From: Panagrolaimus kolymaensis
Taxonomy: Eukaryota; Nematoda; Chromadorea; Rhabditida; Panagrolaimidae
Direction: 5' to 3'
NCBI GenBank assembly: GCA_028622995.1
Contig: JAJQJQ010000055.1
Location: 124,001 to 188,000 of the forward strand
DNA: 64,000 nt
Part shown: positions 34,601-48,160 of the stretch, piece after piece
How positions within the stretch are numbered: the first letter of the stretch is position 1
Layout of the letters: each line of letters starts with the position of its first letter
Made by a program: the position numbers and the translations under genes
The notes under the pieces: model-generated
Told to the model about the DNA's origin: nothing
Database searches by the model: none
Seen by the model: the letters and a program-made list of their open reading frames with translations, nothing else

Positions 34601-37600
34601 AATTGGGCCTTCTATTTTTATTATGTTGTTGGCTTCAATGCGGCGTTTTAAAATTATCTGGAATTTCATTTCCAGCAACAACAACGAATTTAGTATTTTT
34701 TTGAGAAACAAAATTTAGTTCTGGATCTTATTAAAATAAAATTGATATTTGCAATTGGGCCTTCTATTTTTATTATGTTGTTGGCTTCAATGCGGCGTTT
34801 TTAAATTATCTGGAATATCATTTCCAACAACAACATCGAATTTAGTATTTTTTTGAATAAAAAAATTTAGTTCTGGATCTTATTAAAATAAAATTGATAT
34901 TTGCAATTGGGCCTTCTATTTTTATTATGTTGTTGGCTTCAATGCAGCGTTTTAAAATTAGCTGGAATTTCATTTCCAACAACAACATCGAATTTAGTAT
35001 TTTTTTGAGAAACAAAATTTAGTTCTGGATCTTATTAAAATAAAATTGATATTTGCAATTGGGCCTTCTATTTTTATTATGTTGTTGGCTTCAATGCGGC
35101 GTTTTAAAATTATCTGGAATTTCATTTCCAGCAACAACAACGAATTTAGTATTTTTTTGAGAAACAAAATTTAGTTCTGGATCTTATTAAAATAAAATTG
35201 ATATTTGCAATTGGGCCTTCTATTTTTATTATGTTGTTGGCTTCAATGCGGCGTTTTAAAATTATCTGGAATTTCATTTCCAGCAACAACATCGAATTTT
35301 GTATTTTTTTGAATAAAAAAATTTGTTTCTGGATCTTATTAAAATAAAATTGATATTTGCAATTGGGCCTTCTATTTTTATTATGTTGTTGGCTTCAATG
35401 CGGCGTTTTTAAATTATCTGGAATTTCATTTCCAGCAACAACATCGAATTTAGTATTTTTTTGAATAAAAAAATTTAGTTCTGGATCTTATTAAAATAAA
35501 ATTGATATTTGCAATTGGGCCTTCTATTTTTATTATGTTGTTGGCTTCAATGCGGCGTTTTAAAATTATCTGGAATTTCATTTCCAGCAACAACAACGAA
35601 TTTAGTATTTTTTTGAGAAACAAAATTTAGTTCTGGATCTTATTAAAATAAAATTGATATTTGCAATTGGGCCTTCTATTTTTATTATGTTGTTGGCTTC
35701 AATGCGGCGTTTTAAAATTATCTGGAATTTCATTTCCAGCAACAACATCGAATTTAGTATTTTTTTGAATAAAAAAATTTAGTTCTGGATCTTATTAAAA
35801 TAAAATTGATATTTGCAATTGGGCCTTCTATTTTTATTATGTTGTTGGCTTCAATGCAGCGTTTTAAAATTATCTGGAATTTCATTTCCAACAACAACAT
35901 CGAATTTAGTATTTTTTTGAGAAACAAAATTTAGTTCTGGATCTTATTAAAATAAAATTGATATTTGCAATTGGGCCTTCTATTTTTATTATGTTGTTGG
36001 CTTCAATGCGGCGTTTTAAAATTATCTGGAATTTCATTTCCAACAACAACATCGAATTTAGTATTTTTTTGAGAAACAAAATTTAGTTCTGGATCTTATT
36101 AAAATAAAATTGATATTTGCAATTGGGCCTTCTATTTTTATTATGTTGTTGGCTTCAATGCGGTGTTTTAAAATTATCTGGAATTTCATTTCCAACAACA
36201 ACATCGAATTTAGTATTTTTTTGAATAAAAAAATTTAGTTCTGGATCTTATTAAAATAAAATTGATATTTGCAATTGGTCCTTCTATTTTTATTATGTTG
36301 TTGGCTTCAATGCAGCGTTTTAAAATTATCTGGAATATCATTTCCAACAACAACATCGAATTTAGTATTTTTTTGAATAAAAAAATTTAGTTCTGGATCT
36401 TATTAAAATAAAATTGATATTTGCAATTGGGCCTTCTATTTTTATTATGTTGTTGGCTTCAATGCGGCGTTTTAAAATTATCTGGAATTTCATTTCCAGC
36501 AACAACAACGAATTTAGTATTTTTTTGAGAAACAAAATTTAGTTCTGGATCTTATTAAAATAAAATTGATATTTGCAATTGGGCCTTCTATTTTTATTAT
36601 GTTGTTGGCTTCAATGCGGCGTTTTAAAATTATCTGGAATTTCATTTCCAGCAACAACATCGAATTTAGTATTTTTTTGAATAAAAAAATTTAGTTCTGG
36701 ATCTTATTAAAATAAAATTGATATTTGCAATTGGGCCTTCTATTTTTATTATGTTGTTGGCTTCAATGCAGCGTTTTAAAATTATCTGGAATTTCATTTC
36801 CAACAACAACATCGAATTTAGTATTTTTTTGAGAAACAAAATTTAGTTCTGGATCTTATTAAAATAAAATTGATATTTGCAATTGGGCCTTCTATTTTTA
36901 TTATGTTGTTGGCTTCAATGCGGCGTTTTAAAATTATCTGGAATTTCATTTCCAGCAACAACAACGAATTTAGTATTTTTTTGAGAAACAAAATTTAGTT
37001 CTGGATCTTATTAAAATAAAATTGATATTTGCAATTGGGCCTTCTATTTTTATTATGTTGTTGGCTTCAATGCGGCGTTTTTAAATTATCTGGAATATCA
37101 TTTCCAACAACAACATCGAATTTAGTATTTTTTTGAATAAAAAAATTTAGTTCTGGATCTTATTAAAATAAAATTGATATTTGCAATTGGGCCTTCTATT
37201 TTTATTATGTTGTTGGCTTCAATGCAGCGTTTTAAAATTAGCTGGAATTTCATTTCCAACAACAACATCGAATTTAGTATTTTTTTGAGAAACAAAATTT
37301 AGTTCTGGATCTTATTAAAATAAAATTGATATTTGCAATTGGGCCTTCTATTTTTATTATGTTGTTGGCTTCAATGCGGCGTTTTAAAATTATCTGGAAT
37401 TTCATTTCCAGCAACAACATCGAATTTAGTATTTTTTTGAATAAAAAAATTTAGTTCTGGATCTTATTAAAATAAAATTGATATTTGCAATTGGGCCTTC
37501 TATTTTTATTATGTTGTTGGCTTCAATGCAGCGTTTTAAAATTATCTGGAATTTCATTTCCAACAACAACATCGAATTTAGTATTTTTTTGAGAAACAAA

Positions 37601-40600
37601 ATTTAGTTCTGGATCTTATTAAAATAAAATTGATATTTGCAATTGGGCCTTCTATTTTTATTATGTTGTTGGCTTCAATGCGGCGTTTTAAAATTATCTG
37701 GAATTTCATTTCCAACAACAACATCGAATTTAGTATTTTTTTGAGAAACAAAATTTAGTTCTGGATCTTATTAAAATAAAATTGATATTTGCAATTGGGC
37801 CTTCTATTTTTATTATGTTGTTGGCTTCAATGCGGTGTTTTAAAATTATCTGGAATTTCATTTCCAACAACAACATCGAATTTAGTATTTTTTTGAATAA
37901 AAAAATTTAGTTCTGGATCTTATTAAAATAAAATTGATATTTGCAATTGGTCCTTCTATTTTTATTATGTTGTTGGCTTCAATGCAGCGTTTTAAAATTA
38001 TCTGGAATATCATTTCCAACAACAACATCGAATTTAGTATTTTTTTGAATAAAAAAATTTAGTTCTGGATCTTATTAAAATAAAATTGATATTTGCAATT
38101 GGGCCTTCTATTTTTATTATGTTGTTGGCTTCAATGCGGCGTTTTAAAATTATCTGGAATTTCATTTCCAACAACAACATCGAATTTAGTATTTTTTTGA
38201 GAAACAAAATTTAGTTCTGGATCTTATTAAAATAAAATTGATATTTGCAATTGGGCCTTCTATTTTTATTATGTTGTTGGCTTCAATGCGGTGTTTTAAA
38301 ATTATCTGGAATTTCATTTCCAACAACAACATCGAATTTAGTATTTTTTTGAATAAAAAAATTTAGTTCTGGATCTTATTAAAATAAAATTGATATTTGC
38401 AATTGGTCCTTCTATTTTTATTATGTTGTTGGCTTCAATGCAGCGTTTTAAAATTATCTGGAATATCATTTCCAACAACAACATCGAATTTAGTATTTTT
38501 TTGAATAAAAAAATTTAGTTCTGGATCTTATTAAAATAAAATTGATATTTGCAATTGGGCCTTCTATTTTTATTATGTTGTTGGCTTCAATGCGGCGTTT
38601 TAAAATTATCTGGAATTTCATTTCCAGCAACAACAACGAATTTAGTATTTTTTTGAGAAACAAAATTTAGTTCTGGATCTTATTAAAATAAAATTGATAT
38701 TTGCAATTGGGCCTTCTATTTTTATTATGTTGTTGGCTTCAATGCGGCGTTTTAAAATTATCTGGAATTTCATTTCCAGCAACAACATCGAATTTAGTAT
38801 TTTTTTGAATAAAAAAATTTAGTTCTGGATCTTATTAAAATAAAATTGATATTTGCAATTGGGCCTTCTATTTTTATTATGTTGTTGGCTTCAATGCAGC
38901 GTTTTAAAATTATCTGGAATTTCATTTCCAACAACAACATCGAATTTAGTATTTTTTTGAGAAACAAAATTTAGTTCTGGATCTTATTAAAATAAAATTG
39001 ATATTTGCAATTGGGCCTTCTATTTTTATTATGTTGTTGGCTTCAATGCGGCGTTTTAAAATTATCTGGAATTTCATTTCCAGCAACAACAACGAATTTA
39101 GTATTTTTTTGAGAAACAAAATTTAGTTCTGGATCTTATTAAAATAAAATTGATATTTGCAATTGGGCCTTCTATTTTTATTATGTTGTTGGCTTCAATG
39201 CGGCGTTTTTAAATTATCTGGAATATCATTTCCAACAACAACATCGAATTTAGTATTTTTTTGAATAAAAAAATTTAGTTCTGGATCTTATTAAAATAAA
39301 ATTGATATTTGCAATTGGGCCTTCTATTTTTATTATGTTGTTGGCTTCAATGCAGCGTTTTAAAATTAGCTGGAATTTCATTTCCAACAACAACATCGAA
39401 TTTAGTATTTTTTTGAGAAACAAAATTTAGTTCTGGATCTTATTAAAATAAAATTGATATTTGCAATTGGGCCTTCTATTTTTATTATGTTGTTGGCTTC
39501 AATGCGGCGTTTTAAAATTATCTGGAATTTCATTTCCAGCAACAACAACGAATTTAGTATTTTTTTGAGAAACAAAATTTAGTTCTGGATCTTATTAAAA
39601 TAAAATTGATATTTGCAATTGGGCCTTCTATTTTTATTATGTTGTTGGCTTCAATGCGGCGTTTTAAAATTATCTGGAATTTCATTTCCAGCAACAACAA
39701 CGAATTTAGTATTTTTTTGAGAAACAAAATTTAGTTCTGGATCTTATTAAAATAAAATTGATATTTGCAATTGGGCCTTCTATTTTTATTATGTTGTTGG
39801 CTTCAATGCGGCGTTTTAAAATTAGCTGGAATTTCATTTCCAACAACAACATCGAATTTAGTATTTTTTTGAGAAACAAAATTTAGTTCTGGATCTTATT
39901 AAAATAAAATTGATATTTGCAATTGGGCCTTCTATTTTTATTATGTTGTGGCTTCAATGCGGCGTTTTAAAATTATCTGGAATTTCATTTCCAGCAACAA
40001 CAACGAATTTAGTATTTTTTTGAGAAACAAAATTTAGTTCTGGATCTTATTAAAATAAAATTGATATTTGCAATTGGGCCTTCTATTTTTATTATGTTGT
40101 TGGCTTCAATGCGGCGTTTTAAAATTATCTGGAATTTCATTTCCAGCAACAACAACGAATTTAGTATTTTTTTGAGAAACAAAATTTAGTTCTGGATCTT
40201 ATTAAAATAAAATTGATATTTGCAATTGGGCCTTCTATTTTTATTATGTTGTTGGCTTCAATGCAGCGTTTTAAAATTAGCTGGAATTTCATTTCCAACA
40301 ACAACATCGAATTTAGTATTTTTTTGAGAAACAAAATTTAGTTCTGGATCTTATTAAAATAAAATTGATATTTGCAATTGGGCCTTCTATTTTTATTATG
40401 TTGTTGGCTTCAATGCGGCGTTTTAAAATTATCTGGAATTTCATTTCCAGCAACAACAACGAATTTAGTATTTTTTTGAGAAACAAAATTTAGTTCTGGA
40501 TCTTATTAAAATAAAATTGATATTTGCAATTGGGCCTTCTATTTTTATTATGTTGTTGGCTTCAATGCGGCGTTTTAAAATTATCTGGAATTTCATTTCC

Positions 40601-43600
40601 AGCAACAACAACGAATTTAGTATTTTTTTGAGAAACAAAATTTAGTTCTGGATCTTATTAAAATAAAATTGATATTTGCAATTGGGCCTTCTATTTTTAT
40701 TATGTTGTTGGCTTCAATGCGGCGTTTTAAAATTATCTGGAATTTCATTTCCAGCAACAACAACGAATTTAGTATTTTTTTGAGAAACAAAATTTAGTTC
40801 TGGATCTTATTAAAATAAAATTGATATTTGCAATTGGGCCTTCTATTTTTATTATGTTGTTGGCTTCAATGCGGCGTTTTTAAATTATCTGGAATATCAT
40901 TTCCAACAACAACATCGAATTTAGTATTTTTTTGAATAAAAAAATTTAGTTCTGGATCTTATTAAAATAAAATTGATATTTGCAATTGGGCCTTCTATTT
41001 TTATTATGTTGTTGGCTTCAATGCAGCGTTTTAAAATTAGCTGGAATTTCATTTCCAACAACAACATCGAATTTAGTATTTTTTTGAGAAACAAAATTTA
41101 GTTCTGGATCTTATTAAAATAAAATTGATATTTGCAATTGGGCCTTCTATTTTTATTATGTTGTTGGCTTCAATGCGGCGTTTTAAAATTATCTGGAATT
41201 TCATTTCCAGCAACAACAACGAATTTAGTATTTTTTTGAGAAACAAAATTTAGTTCTGGATCTTATTAAAATAAAATTGATATTTGCAATTGGGCCTTCT
41301 ATTTTTATTATGTTGTTGGCTTCAATGCGGCGTTTTAAAATTATCTGGAATTTCATTTCCAGCAACAACAACGAATTTAGTATTTTTTTGAGAAACAAAA
41401 TTTAGTTCTGGATCTTATTAAAATAAAATTGATATTTGCAATTGGGCCTTCTATTTTTATTATGTTGTTGGCTTCAATGCGGCGTTTTTAAATTATCTGG
41501 AATATCATTTCCAACAACAACATCGAATTTAGTATTTTTTTGAATAAAAAAATTTAGTTCTGGATCTTATTAAAATAAAATTGATATTTGCAATTGGGCC
41601 TTCTATTTTTATTATGTTGTTGGCTTCAATGCAGCGTTTTAAAATTAGCTGGAATTTCATTTCCAACAACAACATCGAATTTAGTATTTTTTTGAGAAAC
41701 AAAATTTAGTTCTGGATCTTATTAAAATAAAATTGATATTTGCAATTGGGCCTTCTATTTTTATTATGTTGTTGGCTTCAATGCGGCGTTTTAAAATTAT
41801 CTGGAATTTCATTTCCAGCAACAACAACGAATTTAGTATTTTTTTGAGAAACAAAATTTAGTTCTGGATCTTATTAAAATAAAATTGATATTTGCAATTG
41901 GGCCTTCTATTTTTATTATGTTGTTGGCTTCAATGCGGCGTTTTAAAATTATCTGGAATTTCATTTCCAGCAACAACATCGAATTTTGTATTTTTTTGAA
42001 TAAAAAAATTTGTTTCTGGATCTTATTAAAATAAAATTGATATTTGCAATTGGGCCTTCTATTTTTATTATGTTGTTGGCTTCAATGCGGCGTTTTTAAA
42101 TTATCTGGAATTTCATTTCCAGCAACAACATCGAATTTAGTATTTTTTTGAATAAAAAAATTTAGTTCTGGATCTTATTAAAATAAAATTGATATTTGCA
42201 ATTGGGCCTTCTATTTTTATTATGTTGTTGGCTTCAATGCGGCGTTTTAAAATTATCTGGAATTTCATTTCCAACAACAACATCGAATTTAGTATTTTTT
42301 TGAATAAAAAAATTTAGTTCTGGATCTTATTAAAATAAAATTGATATTTGCAATTGGGCCTTCTATTTTTATTATGTTGTTGGCTTCAATGCAGCGTTTT
42401 AAAATTATCTGGAATTTCATTTCCAACAACAACATCGAATTTAGTATTTTTTTGAGAAACAAAATTTAGTTCTGGATCTTATTAAAATAAAATTGATATT
42501 TGCAATTGGGCCTTCTATTTTTATTATGTTGTTGGCTTCAATGCGGCGTTTTAAAATTATCTGGAATTTCATTTCCAACAACAACATCGAATTTAGTATT
42601 TTTTTGAGAAACAAAATTTAGTTCTGGATCTTATTAAAATAAAATTGATATTTGCAATTGGGCCTTCTATTTTTATTATGTTGTTGGCTTCAATGCGGTG
42701 TTTTAAAATTATCTGGAATTTCATTTCCAACAACAACATCGAATTTAGTATTTTTTTGAATAAAAAAATTTAGTTCTGGATCTTATTAAAATAAAATTGA
42801 TATTTGCAATTGGTCCTTCTATTTTTATTATGTTGTTGGCTTCAATGCAGCGTTTTAAAATTATCTGGAATATCATTTCCAACAACAACATCGAATTTAG
42901 TATTTTTTTGAATAAAAAAATTTAGTTCTGGATCTTATTAAAATAAAATTGATATTTGCAATTGGGCCTTCTATTTTTATTATGTTGTTGGCTTCAATGC
43001 GGCGTTTTAAAATTATCTGGAATTTCATTTCCAGCAACAACAACGAATTTAGTATTTTTTTGAGAAACAAAATTTAGTTCTGGATCTTATTAAAATAAAA
43101 TTGATATTTGCAATTGGGCCTTCTATTTTTATTATGTTGTTGGCTTCAATGCAGCGTTTTAAAATTATCTGGAATTTCATTTCCAGCAACAACAACGAAT
43201 TTAGTATTTTTTTGAGAAACAAAATTTAGTTCTGGATCTTATTAAAATAAAATTGATATTTGCAATTGGGCCTTCTATTTTTATTATGTTGTTGGCTTCA
43301 ATGCGGCGTTTTAAAATTATCTGGAATTTCATTTCCAGCAACAACATCGAATTTAGTATTTTTTTGAATAAAAAAATTTAGTTCTGGATCTTATTAAAAT
43401 AAAATTGATATTTGCAATTGGGCCTTCTATTTTTATTATGTTGTTGGCTTCAATGCGGCGTTTTAAAATTATCTGGAATTTCATTTCCAGCAACAACATC
43501 GAATTTAGTATTTTTTTGAATAAAAAAATTTAGTTCTGGATCTTATTAAAATAAAATTGATATTTGCAATTGGGCCTTCTATTTTTATTATGTTGTTGGC

Positions 43601-46600
43601 TTCAATGCAGCGTTTTAAAATTATCTGGAATTTCATTTCCAACAACAACATCGAATTTAGTATTTTTTTGAGAAACAAAATTTAGTTCTGGATCTTATTA
43701 AAATAAAATTGATATTTGCAATTGGGCCTTCTATTTTTATTATGTTGTTGGCTTCAATGCGGCGTTTTAAAATTATCTGGAATTTCATTTCCAGCAACAA
43801 CAACGAATTTAGTATTTTTTTGAGAAACAAAATTTAGTTCTGGATCTTATTAAAATAAAATTGATATTTGCAATTGGGCCTTCTATTTTTATTATGTTGT
43901 TGGCTTCAATGCGGCGTTTTTAAATTATCTGGAATATCATTTCCAACAACAACATCGAATTTAGTATTTTTTTGAATAAAAAAATTTAGTTCTGGATCTT
44001 ATTAAAATAAAATTGATATTTGCAATTGGGCCTTCTATTTTTATTATGTTGTTGGCTTCAATGCAGCGTTTTAAAATTAGCTGGAATTTCATTTCCAACA
44101 ACAACATCGAATTTAGTATTTTTTTGAGAAACAAAATTTAGTTCTGGATCTTATTAAAATAAAATTGATATTTGCAATTGGGCCTTCTATTTTTATTATG
44201 TTGTTGGCTTCAATGCGGCGTTTTAAAATTATCTGGAATTTCATTTCCAGCAACAACAACGAATTTAGTATTTTTTTGAGAAACAAAATTTAGTTCTGGA
44301 TCTTATTAAAATAAAATTGATATTTGCAATTGGGCCTTCTATTTTTATTATGTTGTTGGCTTCAATGCGGCGTTTTTAAATTATCTGGAATATCATTTCC
44401 AACAACAACATCGAATTTAGTATTTTTTTGAATAAAAAAATTTAGTTCTGGATCTTATTAAAATAAAATTGATATTTGCAATTGGGCCTTCTATTTTTAT
44501 TATGTTGTTGGCTTCAATGCAGCGTTTTAAAATTAGCTGGAATTTCATTTCCAACAACAACATCGAATTTAGTATTTTTTTGAGAAACAAAATTTAGTTC
44601 TGGATCTTATTAAAATAAAATTGATATTTGCAATTGGGCCTTCTATTTTTATTATGTTGTTGGCTTCAATGCGGCGTTTTAAAATTATCTGGAATTTCAT
44701 TTCCAGCAACAACAACGAATTTAGTATTTTTTTGAGAAACAAAATTTAGTTCTGGATCTTATTAAAATAAAATTGATATTTGCAATTGGGCCTTCTATTT
44801 TTATTATGTTGTTGGCTTCAATGCGGCGTTTTAAAATTATCTGGAATTTCATTTCCAGCAACAACATCGAATTTAGTATTTTTTTGAATAAAAAAATTTG
44901 TTTCTGGATCTTATTAAAATAAAATTGATATTTGCAATTGGGCCTTCTATTTTTATTATGTTGTTGGCTTCAATGCGGCGTTTTTAAATTATCTGGAATT
45001 TCATTTCCAGCAACAACATCGAATTTAGTATTTTTTTGAATAAAAAAATTTAGTTCTGGATCTTATTAAAATAAAATTGATATTTGCAATTGGGCCTTCT
45101 ATTTTTATTATGTTGTTGGCTTCAATGCGGCGTTTTAAAATTATCTGGAATTTCATTTCCAACAACAACATCGAATTTAGTATTTTTTTGAATAAAAAAA
45201 TTTAGTTCTGGATCTTATTAAAATAAAATTGATATTTGCAATTGGGCCTTCTATTTTTATTATGTTGTTGGCTTCAATGCAGCGTTTTAAAATTATCTGG
45301 AATTTCATTTCCAACAACAACATCGAATTTAGTATTTTTTTGAGAAACAAAATTTAGTTCTGGATCTTATTAAAATAAAATTGATATTTGCAATTGGGCC
45401 TTCTATTTTTATTATGTTGTTGGCTTCAATGCGGCGTTTTAAAATTATCTGGAATTTCATTTCCAACAACAACATCGAATTTAGTATTTTTTTGAGAAAC
45501 AAAATTTAGTTCTGGATCTTATTAAAATAAAATTGATATTTGCAATTGGTCCTTCTATTTTTATTATGTTGTTGGCTTCAATGCAGCGTTTTAAAATTAT
45601 CTGGAATATCATTTCCAGCAACAACATCGAATTTAGTATTTTTTTGAATAAAAAAATTTGTTTCTGGATCTTATTAAAATAAAATTGATATTTGCAATTG
45701 GGCCTTCTATTTTTATTATGTTGTTGGCTTCAATGCAGCGTTTTAAAATTATCTGGAATTTCATTTCCAACAACAACATCGAATTTAGTATTTTTTTGAG
45801 AAACAAAATTTAGTTCTGGATCTTATTAAAATAAAATTGATATTTGCAATTGGGCCTTCTATTTTTATTATGTTGTTGGCTTCAATGCGGCGTTTTAAAA
45901 TTATCTGGAATTTCATTTCCAGCAACAACAACGAATTTAGTATTTTTTTGAGAAACAAAATTTAGTTCTGGATCTTATTAAAATAAAATTGATATTTGCA
46001 ATTGGGCCTTCTATTTTTATTATGTTGTTGGCTTCAATGCAGCGTTTTAAAATTATCTGGAATTTCATTTCCAACAACAACATCGAATTTAGTATTTTTT
46101 TGAGAAACAAAATTTAGTTCTGGATCTTATTAAAATAAAATTGATATTTGCAATTGGGCCTTCTATTTTTATTATGTTGTTGGCTTCAATGCGGCGTTTT
46201 AAAATTATCTGGAATTTCATTTCCAGCAACAACAACGAATTTAGTATTTTTTTGAGAAACAAAATTTAGTTCTGGATCTTATTAAAATAAAATTGATATT
46301 TGCAATTGGGCCTTCTATTTTTATTATGTTGTTGGCTTCAATGCAGCGTTTTAAAATTATCTGGAATTTCATTTCCAACAACAACATCGAATTTAGTATT
46401 TTTTTGAGAAACAAAATTTAGTTCTGGATCTTATTAAAATAAAATTGATATTTGCAATTGGGCCTTCTATTTTTATTATGTTGTTGGCTTCAATGCAGCG
46501 TTTTAAAATTATCTGGAATTTCATTTCCAGCAACAACAACGAATTTAGTATTTTTTAGAGAAACAAAATTTAGTTCTGGATCTTATTAAAATAAAATTGA

Positions 46601-48120
46601 TATTTGCAATTGGGCCTTCTATTTTTATTATGTTGTTGGCTTCAATGCAGCGTTTTAAAATTATCTGGAATTTCATTTCCAGCAACAACATCGAATTTAG
46701 TATTTTTTTGAGAAACAAAATTTAGTTCTGGATCTTATTAAAATAAAATTGATATTTGCAATTGGGCCTTCTATTTTTATTATGTTGTTGGCTTCAATGC
46801 AGCGTTTTAAAATTATCTGGAATATCATTTCCAACAACAACATCGAATTTAGTATTTTTTTGAATAAAAAAATTTAGTTCTGGATCTTATTAAAATAAAA
46901 TTGATATTTGCAATTGGGCCTTCTATTTTTATTATGTTGTTGGCTTCAATGCAGCGTTTTAAAATTAGCTGGAATTTCATTTCCAACAACAACATCGAAT
47001 TTAGTATTTTTTTGAGAAACAAAATTTAGTTCTGGATCTTATTAAAATAAAATTGATATTTGCAATTGGGCCTTCTATTTTTATTATGTTGTTGGCTTCA
47101 ATGCGGCGTTTTAAAATTATCTGGAATTTCATTTCCAGCAACAACAACGAATTTAGTATTTTTTTGAGAAACAAAATTTAGTTCTGGATCTTATTAAAAT
47201 AAAATTGATATTTGCAATTGGGCCTTCTATTTTTATTATGTTGTTGGCTTCAATGCGGCGTTTTAAAATTATCTGGAATTTCATTTCCAGCAACAACAAC
47301 GAATTTAGTATTTTTTTGAATAAAAAAATTTAGTTCTGGATCTTATTAAAATAAAATTGATATTTGCAATTGGGCCTTCTATTTTTATTATGTTGTTGGC
47401 TTCAATGCGGCGTTTTAAAATTATCTGGAATTTCATTTCCAGCAACAACATCGAATTTAGTATTTTTTTGAATAAAAAAATTTAGTTCTGGATCTTATTA
47501 AAATAAAATTGATATTTGCAATTGGGCCTTCTATTTTTATTATGTTGTTGGCTTCAATGCGGCGTTTTAAAATTATCTGGAATTTCATTTCCAACAACAA
47601 CATCGAATTTAGTATTTTTTTGAATAAAAAAATTTAGTTCTGGATCTTATTAAAATAAAATTGATATTTGCAATTGGGCCTTCTATTTTTATTATGTTGT
47701 TGGCTTCAATGCGGCGTTTTTAAATTATCTGGAATTTCATTTCCAGCAACAACATCGAATTTAGTATTTTTTTGAATAAAAAAATTTAGTTCTGGATCTT
47801 ATTAAAATAAAATTGATATTTGCAATTGGGCCTTCTATTTTTATTATGTTGTTGGCTTCAATGCGGCGTTTTAAAATTATCTGGAATTTCATTTCCAACA
47901 ACAACATCGAATTTAGTATTTTTTTGAATAAAAAAATTTAGTTCTGGATCTTATTAAAATAAAATTGATATTTGCAATTGGGCCTTCTATTTTTATTATG
48001 TTGTTGGCTTCAATGCGGCGTTTTTAAATTATCTGGAATTTCATTTCCAGCAACAACATCGAATTTAGTATTTTTTTGAATAAAAAAATTTAGTTCTGGA
48101 TCTTATTAAAATAAAATTGA

Positions 48121-48160
48121 TATTTGCAATTGGGCGCGGCGTTTTAAAATTATCTGGAAT
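48121..48160. other. 31-bp deletion inside a satellite monomer
   Basis: The monomer jumps from TTGCAATTGGGC directly to GCGGCGTTTT, losing the 31 bp that normally hold the TATTTTTATTATGTTGTTGG core and the start of CTTCAATG. The flanking array stays in register on either side. The junction shows a GC microhomology. It is seen once in the window, so it arose after local amplification. Confidence 0.85.
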
